From Candidatus Saliniplasma halalkaliphilum (GTDB lineage: Archaea; Thermoplasmatota; Thermoplasmata; Halarchaeoplasmatales; Halarchaeoplasmataceae), in NCBI GenBank assembly GCA_019594235.1, contig JAFDTG010000029.1, positions 1 through 15,202 on the forward strand: a DNA stretch of 15,202 nucleotides, in the 5' to 3' direction. The notes under the pieces are model-generated. The model did no database searches, was not told the origin of the DNA, and was given only the letters and a program-made list of their open reading frames with translations. Below, in pieces: positions 5,352 to 12,049 of the stretch (position 1 is its first letter; the number at the start of each line of letters is the position of its first letter). Both the position numbers and the translations under genes were made by a program.

Positions 5352-6779
5352 TCAAAGAAGTCCTTTTCGAGTCATGTTAACCAGGTAACTCCCCGCTTCT
5401 TCCCAGTCATCAGCAGCTTCCTTGAACAAAGCGTCGGCTCTATTCTGAGCTTCTTCCACAACCTTTCTTTCATTTATGTTTATGAACTTTCCATCCCTCA
5501 TTATATGTTTTCCAGCGATGAATACGTTATCCACCTCAAAACCGCTTGATGAATAAACTAGATTTGGAATGAAATTATGGAATGGAACATCTACCGAAGG
5601 TGTTAAATTGACTTTGGAGAGGTCCACAGTGATGATGTCCGCAGATTTACCTTTCTCGAGAGAACCTATTTTGCCATCCCAATCTAAAACCTTTGCTCCT
5701 CCGATACATCCTAATTTGAGTGCGTCCCATGCAGGTAGTTTTGTTGGATCTTTGTACTTGGTTTTAGTCAATATGGAGGCCGTTCTCATCTCTCTGAACA
5801 TGTTGTGCGTACCGGGGCCCGGTGCCTGATCAGTACCTAAACCAACGTTTCCACCTAGTTCTAAGAACTCTGACACCGGTGGTACTATCCCGTCTATCAT
5901 AGCTATAGAACTGGGACACCCTACCATGTCTACATTGTTTTCAACCATGATCTCCTTTTCTTCTTGTGTAGTACCATGACAGTGTGCAGCTAAGAGTTTT
6001 TCATTAAGCAGATTAAATTCTTTAAGTACCTTGATCGTAGTCGTATCCCTCCCATATCTACCCTTGATCTGTAATCGTTCTCTTTCACCCTGGGCTACAT
6101 GCATGTGTATCTTAGTACTCCTTTTTTCCGCGTGTTCTTTAATCTGTTTTAAAGTATCTTCAGTAACCATGTCCAGTGCTTGAGGTTCGTACATTATCTT
6201 GACCAGATCGTTTCCATCATACTTGTCATATAGTCTATCAGTGACTTTCAAAGATTTTCTTCCTTTATCCCTGTCTAATTCGTAAACATCCTTAGGACCC
6301 AAATTTTCTTTGTTGGATGTCACTTCGTTGATAGTTTCCGTGGCAGTTACTCGGACATCAAAAGGAGCGTAAACCTCTTCAATCAATCTACCGACGTCAG
6401 ATGTGTATTCCCCGAACGTAGTAATACCTGACCGCAGCCCCTCTATCACACCAAGTTTTGAACCCAATATTCCATCTTCTTTTTTTAGATGCTTGGCTAT
6501 GGGTCCGATAGCTTTGTTCATCCACTCTATTTCCGGTACATCCTGTGCCCCACCCCTTAAGATCGTAGAACTGGTATGGGTATGGGCGTTTACAAGCCCG
6601 GGCATAGTTACGTGATTTTTTCCATCTATAATATGTTCAACGCCCTCTCCTTTGAAATCATTTGATTTACCTACAAAGTCGATCTTACCATGGGAAAATG
6701 ACACAGTTCCATCTTCTATTATACCCAATCCGTTCCCCTGGAATGTCAGCAGTTTTGTGTTTATTATAGCGGTCCTCAT
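5352..6779 (-). CDS. ATZ/TRZ family amidohydrolase, possible SAH/MTA or 5'-deoxyadenosine deaminase
   Basis: A 475-residue metal-dependent hydrolase of the cytosine-deaminase-like amidohydrolase branch. Metal ligands are visible: HTH in PGLVNAHTHTSS (H66, H68), HMHVAQGERE (H225 and H227, with a catalytic Glu following), AAHCHG (H266, H268) and GLGTDQAPGPGTHNMF (D317). N-terminal and C-terminal beta-sandwich segments are present (residues 1-60 and about 380-440). The family includes S-adenosylhomocysteine, methylthioadenosine and 5'-deoxyadenosine deaminases, guanine deaminase and triazine hydrolases. The HTHT...LRG opening resembles MtaD/DadD enzymes, but the GTDQAPGPG segment differs from their common GTDGAASNN pattern, so the substrate is unsettled. 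It lies 36 nt after the MBL-fold gene; no Shine-Dalgarno site is seen, so it may be leaderless or translated from a read-through transcript. Confidence 0.85.
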   Translation of the reverse strand: MRTAIINTKLLTFQGNGLGIIEDGTVSFSHGKIDFVGKSNDFKGEGVEHIIDGKNHVTMPGLVNAHTHTSSTILRGGAQDVPEIEWMNKAIGPIAKHLKKEDGILGSKLGVIEGLRSGITTFGEYTSDVGRLIEEVYAPFDVRVTATETINEVTSNKENLGPKDVYELDRDKGRKSLKVTDRLYDKYDGNDLVKIMYEPQALDMVTEDTLKQIKEHAEKRSTKIHMHVAQGERERLQIKGRYGRDTTTIKVLKEFNLLNEKLLAAHCHGTTQEEKEIMVENNVDMVGCPSSIAMIDGIVPPVSEFLELGGNVGLGTDQAPGPGTHNMFREMRTASILTKTKYKDPTKLPAWDALKLGCIGGAKVLDWDGKIGSLEKGKSADIITVDLSKVNLTPSVDVPFHNFIPNLVYSSSGFEVDNVFIAGKHIMRDGKFININERKVVEEAQNRADALFKEAADDWEEAGSYLVNMTRKGLL

Positions 6780-6815
6780 GCTTTTCTTAATTATTGTAAG
6801 TGTGTAAAAAACTTT

Positions 6816-7382
6816 CTAGATTTCAACGGATTCCCCAAGTTCTAATATAGTATCGTTTATGCCTTCATCTTCCATCAGTTCGACCAACCTTTCAGCGTCA
6901 TCAGTACCTTCCTCTGGGTTGTAGTGAAACGGGATCACTTTTTCTGCTTCTAACCTTTTCGCGGCTGAAATGTAGTCGTCGTAGTAATCCGGGAAACAGG
7001 CCGTGAATAGCAGCTTTACATTTTCAACATCCGGGAAAACATTAGAATCCCCACTATGTAGTACCCCTTTGTAGTAATAACTGACACTTTTCTCGGCCTT
7101 CCAGCACTGGCAATCTAAAATTTCAAAGTCCTTAAAATACATCCCCGGTTCTGCCCCGATACCGTCTAAGTCAAATTTCTTCAAGGTTGGTTCTGGAGCT
7201 AGTGGTTTTGCATCACTTCCATACATCTCGAAATCGTCTGGATCGAAATGGTCATCGTGTTCATGGGTAACAAGAACTAGATCTGGCTTCTTTTCCGGTT
7301 CAACTAGAAAATTCGGGTCTATCAATATATGTTGATCGCCAAAGATCTCTAAACAGGAATTACCCAGCCATCTAACCTTCAT
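6816..7382 (-). CDS. MBL-fold metal-dependent hydrolase, UPF0173-like
   Basis: A 188-residue single-domain metallo-beta-lactamase-fold protein. The metal motif HxHxDH is present as THEHDDHFD (H40, H42, D44, H45), followed by LHSGDSN (D112) and PFHYNPEEG (H153). The opening KVRWLGNSCLEI and IDPNF are typical of UPF0173-like proteins. Oddity: the His that usually lies between the first motif and the GD motif is not obvious; the corresponding strand reads ILDCQCWKAEKS with C91 and C93. The reaction catalysed by these proteins is unknown. A strong GGAGGT site lies 7 nt before the ATG, with a TTTTTAAC-type TATA element further upstream. The amidohydrolase gene follows on the same strand. Confidence 0.85.
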   Translation of the reverse strand: MKVRWLGNSCLEIFGDQHILIDPNFLVEPEKKPDLVLVTHEHDDHFDPDDFEMYGSDAKPLAPEPTLKKFDLDGIGAEPGMYFKDFEILDCQCWKAEKSVSYYYKGVLHSGDSNVFPDVENVKLLFTACFPDYYDDYISAAKRLEAEKVIPFHYNPEEGTDDAERLVELMEDEGINDTILELGESVEI

Positions 7383-7440
7383 TTTTCAAACCTCCATAAC
7401 CTAGTTATTATTTGTAATGCAGAAGTTAAAAATCTTTTGA

Positions 7441-7458
7441 TTTTTACTTTAGTAAAAA
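7441..7458. repeat. 18-bp inverted repeat in a divergent promoter region
   Basis: Perfect 8-bp arms TTTTTACT (7441-7448) and AGTAAAAA (7451-7458) flank a 2-bp spacer between the divergent MBL-fold and cyclophilin-like genes. It sits just upstream of the presumed minus-strand TATA element (TTTTTAAC, around 7423-7432), a position suited to an activator, and upstream of the plus-strand TATA. Confidence 0.5.
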
Positions 7459-7472
7459 GTCAATCTAGTTAC

Positions 7473-7490
7473 CACCATAAAAAATAATAA
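7473..7490 (+). promoter_or_regulatory. Promoter of the cyclophilin-like gene
   Basis: CACCATAAAAAATAATAA contains an A/T-rich TATA element preceded by a CACC flank. The ATG at 7518 has no Shine-Dalgarno site, so the leader is short or absent. A near-identical CACCATAAAAGTAATA occurs before nadE at 7901. Confidence 0.5.
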
Positions 7491-7517
7491 TTCTGTAACC
7501 AATTTAGTGTTGATAAT

Positions 7518-7889
7518 ATGGGAAGTGAGATCAAAGTAATCGTGGGAGATGTAGAGTTGAAAGGTCAGTTAAAGGATACTGACTGCGCAGAAGTCTTCGA
7601 AGAGATGCTTCCGGTGGAAAAGGCTTTTCAGACATGGGGTAACGAGTTCTACTTTCCTATTACCGTTGAAATGGAACTCGACGAAACAGCTCGAACAGAA
7701 GTTGAAGTAGGAACGATAGGTTACTGGCCACCCGGTAAAGCCATAGCACTGTTCTTCGGTGAAACACCGGATTCCACCACTAAAAAACCGGTAGCTGCAA
7801 GTGACGTAAACGTGATCGGATCCGTCGAAGAAGCTGAAAAGTTAAAGAATGTAAAAGATGAAGAAAAGATCAGGATCGAAAATGTGTAA
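7518..7889 (+). CDS. Cyclophilin-like fold protein (DUF369/PF04126 type)
   Basis: A 123-residue acidic protein. The core EVEVGTIGYWPPGKAIALFF (62-81 region) followed by GETPDS is the hallmark of a small archaeal and bacterial family whose Thermotoga member adopts a cyclophilin-like barrel. Prolyl isomerase activity has not been established for this family as far as I know. The C-terminal 25 residues are a charged extension rich in Glu and Lys. It has its own promoter and is followed 50 nt later by nadE, which also has its own promoter-like element, so the two may be co-expressed but not necessarily on one transcript. Confidence 0.8.
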   Translation: MGSEIKVIVGDVELKGQLKDTDCAEVFEEMLPVEKAFQTWGNEFYFPITVEMELDETARTEVEVGTIGYWPPGKAIALFFGETPDSTTKKPVAASDVNVIGSVEEAEKLKNVKDEEKIRIENV

Positions 7890-7900
7890 AAAGTTCATAG

Positions 7901-7916
7901 CACCATAAAAGTAATA
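7901..7916 (+). promoter_or_regulatory. Promoter of nadE
   Basis: CACCATAAAAGTAATA lies 24-39 nt before the nadE ATG at 7940, a spacing that predicts a nearly leaderless transcript. No Shine-Dalgarno site precedes that ATG, which fits. Confidence 0.5.
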
Positions 7917-7939
7917 TCACAACGGTTTACTTCTAAATC

Positions 7940-8746
7940 ATGACCTCTTCAAATAACGACTTCGACGAAACTCTGAAGATCATATATAATTTTATCAGGG
8001 ATAAGCTAGAGAAAACCGGCTCTGATAAAGTGATACTTGGATTGAGTGGTGGACTGGATTCTGCAACGGTTTTGAAATTATGTATGGACACGTTAGGAAA
8101 CGATAAAGTTATCTGCCTCATCATGCCAGAATCTGCATCTCCTGAGCAGGATATGAAGGACGCACGATGGTTAGCATCTGAATGGGATGTAAAACATCAC
8201 GATATAGACATAGACCATATCTTAAAAGAATTTCCTGCAAAGCCTAATAACAGGATGGCCTTTGCAAACCTAAAAGCAAGAATACGTATGTGCCTGGAGT
8301 ACTACTTTGCCAATGTTGAGAACGGTCTGGTCGTTGGGACCAGTAACAAAAGTGAACTGCTATTGGGTTACACTACTAAATATGGAGACAGTGCTGCAGA
8401 TTTCCTACCCGTTGGAGATATATATAAGAGTGATTTAAGTAAATTAGCAAAAGTGATCGATGTGCCAGAACGATTTTTAAACAAGGTTCCGAGAGCAGGT
8501 CTTTGGGAAGGACAAACGGATGAGGATGAATTAGGATATGGGTACGAGGAAATAGACGAGATACTCAAAGGGATCGAAAAGGGACATTTCATGGAAACGA
8601 TCGCTGAAATCAATGGAGTATCTGAAGAGGCCGTTAAAGACATAAAAGCTATGGTGGAAAAGAACGCTCATAAAAGAAAGATACCGACGGTAGCCAAATT
8701 AAGAAGCGCCACTATAGGAGTCGATTGGAGAGAGTTTTCAGATTAA
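7940..8746 (+). CDS. nadE: NH3-dependent NAD+ synthetase
   Basis: A 268-residue protein of the length typical of the ammonia-dependent enzyme, with no glutaminase domain. The ATP-pyrophosphatase P-loop is LGLSGGLDSAT (33-43). Further conserved segments are VVGTSNKSELLLGYTTKYGDSAADFLPVGD (split here: GTSNKSELLLGY, then KYGDSAADFLPVGDIYK), PRAGLWEGQTDEDELG and the C-terminal KLRSATIGVDWREF region. It amidates nicotinic acid adenine dinucleotide to NAD+ with ATP in the cytoplasm, the last step of NAD biosynthesis. The UPF0200 gene follows after 11 nt, so the two form an operon. Confidence 0.96.
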   Translation: MTSSNNDFDETLKIIYNFIRDKLEKTGSDKVILGLSGGLDSATVLKLCMDTLGNDKVICLIMPESASPEQDMKDARWLASEWDVKHHDIDIDHILKEFPAKPNNRMAFANLKARIRMCLEYYFANVENGLVVGTSNKSELLLGYTTKYGDSAADFLPVGDIYKSDLSKLAKVIDVPERFLNKVPRAGLWEGQTDEDELGYGYEEIDEILKGIEKGHFMETIAEINGVSEEAVKDIKAMVEKNAHKRKIPTVAKLRSATIGVDWREFSD

Positions 8747-8757
8747 GAGGTGATCTC

Positions 8758-9306
8758 ATGGTGATGATTCTACTTACTGGTATGCCTGGATCTGGCAAGG
8801 AAGAGTTTTTGAGAGTTGCAAGAGAGTTTGATTACGACGTGGTCAGGATGGGTGATGTCGTGAGGGCGATCGCTAAACAGGAGAACATGTTCCTGGACGA
8901 TATAAGCGTCGGAAGCTTCGCACATGACCAAAGAGAAAACTTTCATTTTGGGATATGGGCTGAAAGGACATTGAATCGAATCGGAGATAGTAAGACCGTT
9001 ATCGATGGCGTTAGGAGTTACGAGGAGGTCGAGATTTTCAAATCCGAACTGCAGGAAAAGATGGTCATAGTTGCGATTCACGCATCCCCCGATACGAGAT
9101 ATGAAAGGTTAAAGAAAAGGGGTAGAGAGGATAAACCAGACGATTGGGAACAGTTCGTAGAACGGGATCATCGTGAATTGGATTGGGGGATAGGTAAGAT
9201 AATCGCCCTAGCCGATAAGATGATAGTTAACGAAGGTTCGATCAAACAATTCCACAACGAGGCTGAGCAATTTTTCATCGATTTAGAGAAAAAAGAGACC
9301 GACTAG
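8758..9306 (+). CDS. UPF0200 family P-loop protein (nucleotide or dephospho-CoA kinase-like)
   Basis: A 182-residue P-loop protein. The Walker A-like loop is GMPGSGKE (8-15), with Glu where Ser or Thr is usual; VRMGDVVRAIAKQ, VIDGVRSYEEVEIFK, IHASPDTRYERLKKRGREDKPDDW (in two parts) and IALADKMIVNEGS match the archaeal UPF0200 family, which looks like an adenylate or dephospho-CoA kinase but has no settled substrate. The start at 8758 is chosen because GAGGTGAT ends 3-4 nt before it; an earlier in-frame start at 8725 would overlap nadE. Coupling to nadE suggests, without proving, a role in cofactor or nucleotide metabolism. Its stop is only 3 nt from the stop of the convergent gene. Confidence 0.88.
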   Translation: MVMILLTGMPGSGKEEFLRVAREFDYDVVRMGDVVRAIAKQENMFLDDISVGSFAHDQRENFHFGIWAERTLNRIGDSKTVIDGVRSYEEVEIFKSELQEKMVIVAIHASPDTRYERLKKRGREDKPDDWEQFVERDHRELDWGIGKIIALADKMIVNEGSIKQFHNEAEQFFIDLEKKETD

Positions 9307-9309
9307 ATC

Positions 9310-9498
9310 TCAATCTTCTCTAACCATTCTGCTTCCACAATCTGGACACACTTTTTCTGCACAGGGTGTACCTCTTTCATGAGGAACTTTCTTCCCACAA
9401 TCAGGGCATACACAATATCCTCCAGGGCCTGGAGCTTTTGAACGCCCTTTACCTCCTCGACCTGAATCGGGAGGCCCGGTACCGTCTCTTCTTGGCAT
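9310..9498 (-). CDS. Cys-rich zinc-ribbon protein at the end of the Mrp/NifX/MinD operon
   Basis: A 62-residue protein. The N-terminal half is a Gly/Pro/Arg-rich low-complexity tail opening MPRRDGTGPP, the same opening seen in small proteins of Mrp/MinD-type gene clusters (DUF5320-like). The C-terminal half is a zinc ribbon or rubredoxin-like knuckle pair: C31-x2-C34 and C51-x2-C54, with extra C29 and C46 and H40 between. Iron or another metal in place of zinc is possible. It has the strongest ribosome-binding site of the window, GGAGGTGA 6 nt before the ATG, so high translation relative to its operon partners is expected. It is the last gene of the leftward operon, 17 nt after the second MinD-like gene. 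Confidence 0.75.
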   Translation of the reverse strand: MPRRDGTGPPDSGRGGKGRSKAPGPGGYCVCPDCGKKVPHERGTPCAEKVCPDCGSRMVRED

Positions 9499-9504
9499 TT
9501 GTTT

Positions 9505-9512
9505 TCACCTCC
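9505..9512 (-). promoter_or_regulatory. Full-length Shine-Dalgarno site of the zinc-ribbon gene
   Basis: The minus strand reads GGAGGTGA, complementary to the 3' end of archaeal 16S rRNA over eight bases, with 6 nt to the ATG. No other gene here has so complete a site. Confidence 0.8.
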
Positions 9513-9515
9513 TTA

Positions 9516-10406
9516 TTAACTATTTTTTAAATTTTGTTTGATTTTATCCCATAAATTGATAATTTCATCGTAAATTTCAGTACCAAGAGTATCTTCGAAT
9601 TCTACGATACTTTTTCCAGCTATCATTGCTTCCGTAACTCGTTTGTCATAGGGTAATTCAGCCGCTACAATTATAGAATTATCACTGCAGTAATCTCTGA
9701 TCTTTTGAGACACTGTTGAATTTAAGTCGTATTTGTTTATGCATACGCAACAATGAACATCGAAATGTTTAGTCATCTGGTGTACCCTCCCCAGGTCATG
9801 TATGCCTGACAAAGTTGGTTCTGTAACGATCACCACGAGATCGGAACCACTTATAGAAGCGATCACAGGACAACCTATACCTGGGGCACCGTCTATAAGG
9901 ACCAACCCTTTCCCCAAATTCTCGGCTTTCCTGCGTGCAGAATCCTTTACTTTTGTGACTAACTTACCAGATGCTTCCTCACCGATATGCAGTTTTGCAT
10001 GCACCATAGAACCATACCTAGTTTCAGATTGGTAAACTTCCCCGGTGACGATCTCTTTTAATTTTAATACGTCAACCGGGCACACGTAAACGCAAGCTCC
10101 GCATCCTTCACATTTTAGTTCGTCAATTTCATAACTATCAGTTACAGCTTGGAATCTACATACATCCTTACATCTACCGCAATCTATGCATCCAGGTTCT
10201 TTAAATGCAATCTTAGAACCGTAAAAATCCTCTTTGAGTTCGATTTCAGGGTCTAATATCAGATGTAGATTGGATGCATCTACATCACAGTCAGCTAATA
10301 GATGATCCTCAGCCAGTGATGCAAGTGAAGCAGTGATTGTAGTTTTACCCGTACCACCTTTACCGCTGATCACCACTATCTCCGATATTTCAGGATCTCC
10401 GCTCAT
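9516..10406 (-). CDS. MinD-like ATPase with inserted 2x[4Fe-4S] ferredoxin domain (second copy)
   Basis: A 296-residue MinD/ParA-superfamily ATPase. The deviant Walker A is GKGGTGKTT (15-23) and the later switch region reads IDGAPGIGCPV (171-181). Between them lies a ferredoxin-type domain with two CxxCxxCxxxC motifs (C73, C76, C79, C83 and C99, C102, C105, C109; the fourth Cys of each is followed by R or P). The segment YGSMVHAKLHIGEEASGKLV (131-150) is typical of one of the two subfamilies of these proteins. The expected role is ATP-dependent delivery or insertion of metal-sulfur clusters, as for the MinD-like partners of bacterial ORP proteins. Its ATG overlaps the stop of the preceding paralogue (ATGA), with GGGGTGA just upstream, indicating translational coupling and probably a heterodimer. 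Confidence 0.9.
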   Translation of the reverse strand: MSGDPEISEIVVISGKGGTGKTTITASLASLAEDHLLADCDVDASNLHLILDPEIELKEDFYGSKIAFKEPGCIDCGRCKDVCRFQAVTDSYEIDELKCEGCGACVYVCPVDVLKLKEIVTGEVYQSETRYGSMVHAKLHIGEEASGKLVTKVKDSARRKAENLGKGLVLIDGAPGIGCPVIASISGSDLVVIVTEPTLSGIHDLGRVHQMTKHFDVHCCVCINKYDLNSTVSQKIRDYCSDNSIIVAAELPYDKRVTEAMIAGKSIVEFEDTLGTEIYDEIINLWDKIKQNLKNS

Positions 10407-11281
10407 CGAGTCACCCCTTGATTTGACTTTTCATAGATTTCTATTATCTCTGAAAATACCTTTTGGAATTTTTCTTTCCATTCATCCATCTCTTTAACGA
10501 ATGGTATTCCGTTAGAGTACAACTCAGCTATTTTCCTACTTTGTGGAATTTTCAAAAGTATAGGTATATTTTCTTTTTTACAGTACTCTTCGACACCTTC
10601 AAATCCGGTCCCCGCCATATTGATGATCACACCGAAGGGTATATGCATTTTTTTAACGACTTCTACGGACAATTTTAGGTCGTGGAATCCGAAAGGAGTA
10701 GGTTCAGTGACTAGAACTACGAAATCCATACCACTAAGTGACTCTATAACGGGACATCCCGTGCCGGGTGGTACATCAAAGATGTTGATTTTATTTTCTT
10801 CATCCTTAGAATACTTTTTCAAACCCTTGATCAACGGAGTAGATAAGGCCTCTCCGATATCTAAAATTCCCTGATAAAACTCTATATCGCTGCCGTCAAT
10901 CTCCCCTGCTCCTTTCTCTATAACACCAATTCTTCTACTTTTTTCACTGATCGCATCTACGGGACATCCTATCGAACATAATCCACATGCGTGACAGAGT
11001 TCTTGAAAAACCAGAACTTCCTCTTTTAGAACAGCTAAAGCATTGAATTCACAGAGTTCAGCACATTTACCACAGTGAGTGCAGACCTCATTGTTTATCC
11101 CCGGTATCTTTAGTTCCATCTCCTCTATTTCTTCTGTTTCAACGTTCAAAAAAATGTTCGAATTTGGCTCTTCTACATCACAGTCGAACAGATTGATATT
11201 GTTCTCTAAGGAAAGTGCTAGGTTTACAGCCACTGTTGTTTTACCGGTTCCACCTTTCCCGCTAGCTATCGCGATTTTCAT
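10403..11281 (-). CDS. MinD-like ATPase with inserted 2x[4Fe-4S] ferredoxin domain (first copy)
   Basis: A 292-residue paralogue of the next gene. Walker A is GKGGTGKTT (8-16), beginning almost at the N-terminus; the switch region is DVPPGTGCPV (169-178). The ferredoxin insertion has C67, C70, C73, C77 and C96, C99, C102, C106. It belongs to a different subfamily from its neighbour: the spacer reads FYQGILDIGEALSTPLI (135-151) in place of the VHAKL..SGKLV segment. Both copies have a Cys after the switch glycines (C176 here, C179 there) where Mrp has Asp. Function is inferred as cluster assembly or electron-coupled ATPase work with the NifX-like proteins. No Shine-Dalgarno site precedes the ATG, and a TTTAAAC element 24 nt upstream (11303-11309) might be an internal promoter. 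Confidence 0.9.
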   Translation of the reverse strand: MKIAIASGKGGTGKTTVAVNLALSLENNINLFDCDVEEPNSNIFLNVETEEIEEMELKIPGINNEVCTHCGKCAELCEFNALAVLKEEVLVFQELCHACGLCSIGCPVDAISEKSRRIGVIEKGAGEIDGSDIEFYQGILDIGEALSTPLIKGLKKYSKDEENKINIFDVPPGTGCPVIESLSGMDFVVLVTEPTPFGFHDLKLSVEVVKKMHIPFGVIINMAGTGFEGVEEYCKKENIPILLKIPQSRKIAELYSNGIPFVKEMDEWKEKFQKVFSEIIEIYEKSNQGVTR

Positions 11282-11309
11282 GGTATTTTAATCCGTATAC
11301 AGTTTAAAC

Positions 11310-11666
11310 TCAATGCCCTCTATCACAAGCATTCGATTTACTAGCTTCATCCAACACTCCATTTTTCCACTGTTCTATAGCATCACCAACGGTTCCCGAA
11401 GCGCCGCAGTATACCTTGATCCCCATACTTTCGAACATAGCTACAGCTCTACGTCCTAAATTACTGGTCAACATCACATCCACACCTTCTTCAGCCATCA
11501 GTTCCGGGGGTTTACCCTGGCCGCCCATGTGTTCACTTGTATTACTGATTATTTTCAATTCATCGTTTTCATCGTTGTAAACTACAAAAGCTGGGGCTCT
11601 TCCGAAATGCGGACTGATCTCTTCTTCCATCCCTTTTTCTCCTATACATGTTATACTTACTTTCAT
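11310..11666 (-). CDS. NifX/ORP-type cluster-binding protein (second copy)
   Basis: A 118-residue single-domain protein of the dinitrogenase iron-molybdenum cofactor superfamily (PF02579: NifX, NafY, the C-terminus of NifB, and the orange protein ORP). Landmarks are ISPHFGRAPAFVVY (17-30), GGQGKPPELMAEEGVDVMLT and GASGTVGDAIEQW (88-100). In the family this ribonuclease-H-like fold holds metal-sulfur clusters or their precursors non-covalently. It has Cys at 7, 87 and 114 and a His-terminated tail (CDRGH) not shared with the first copy. Its ATG overlaps the preceding stop (ATGA), and GGAGGT lies 8 nt upstream inside the end of the first copy. No nitrogenase structural or nifB gene is in the window. 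Confidence 0.88.
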   Translation of the reverse strand: MKVSITCIGEKGMEEEISPHFGRAPAFVVYNDENDELKIISNTSEHMGGQGKPPELMAEEGVDVMLTSNLGRRAVAMFESMGIKVYCGASGTVGDAIEQWKNGVLDEASKSNACDRGH

Positions 11667-12049
11667 CTTTTTCTACCTCCTTTTCTACTTTTATCTCCAT
11701 AGTGACCTGGTACAGTTTGATTATCTAACTTCTCTAACTCATCGTTTTTCATCTTTTCCACCGCATCTTCAATTTTTCCAGAAGCTTTATAGACCTCGAC
11801 TCCTGCGGAATCCAATGTTTTAAATGCATTAGGTCCAACATTTCCAGTTATCAACGCTTCAGCGCCACGATTTGCAATTATTTGAGCTGCTTGAACACCT
11901 GCACCTCCCATGGCGTCCTTATATTCGTTTTCCAAGCTCTCATATACCATACTTTTGGTATCTATGAATACGAAGTATGGAGCTCTTCCAAACCTTGATT
12001 CCACTGAGTCTTCAATGTTAGGTCCTTTCGAAGATATTGCTACTTTCAT
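11663..12049 (-). CDS. NifX/ORP-type cluster-binding protein (first copy)
   Basis: A 128-residue paralogue with the same fold: VESRFGRAPYFVFID (16-30), GGAGVQAAQIIANRGAEALI and GNVGPNAFKTLDSAGVEVY, then GKIEDAVEKM. It has no Cys, unlike the second copy, so any bound cluster would not be held by thiolates. The C-terminus is a basic tail with GHYGD then RKGGRKR; the codons for KGG double as the GGAGGT ribosome-binding site of the next gene. The ATG follows the mrp stop directly (TAGATG), with GGGTGAT at the end of mrp serving as ribosome-binding site, so translation is probably coupled to mrp. Together with mrp this is the core pair found in bacterial MrpORP systems. Confidence 0.88.
   Translation of the reverse strand: MKVAISSKGPNIEDSVESRFGRAPYFVFIDTKSMVYESLENEYKDAMGGAGVQAAQIIANRGAEALITGNVGPNAFKTLDSAGVEVYKASGKIEDAVEKMKNDELEKLDNQTVPGHYGDKSRKGGRKR

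Noticed and set aside
10463..11291. Plus-strand frames inside the MinD-like genes
   Set aside because: They are antisense shadows of genes with intact Walker and ferredoxin motifs.
11310..12049. Evidence for nitrogen fixation from NifX-like genes
   Set aside because: No nifH, nifDK, nifEN or nifB is in the window, and PF02579 single-domain proteins are common in archaea without nitrogenase.
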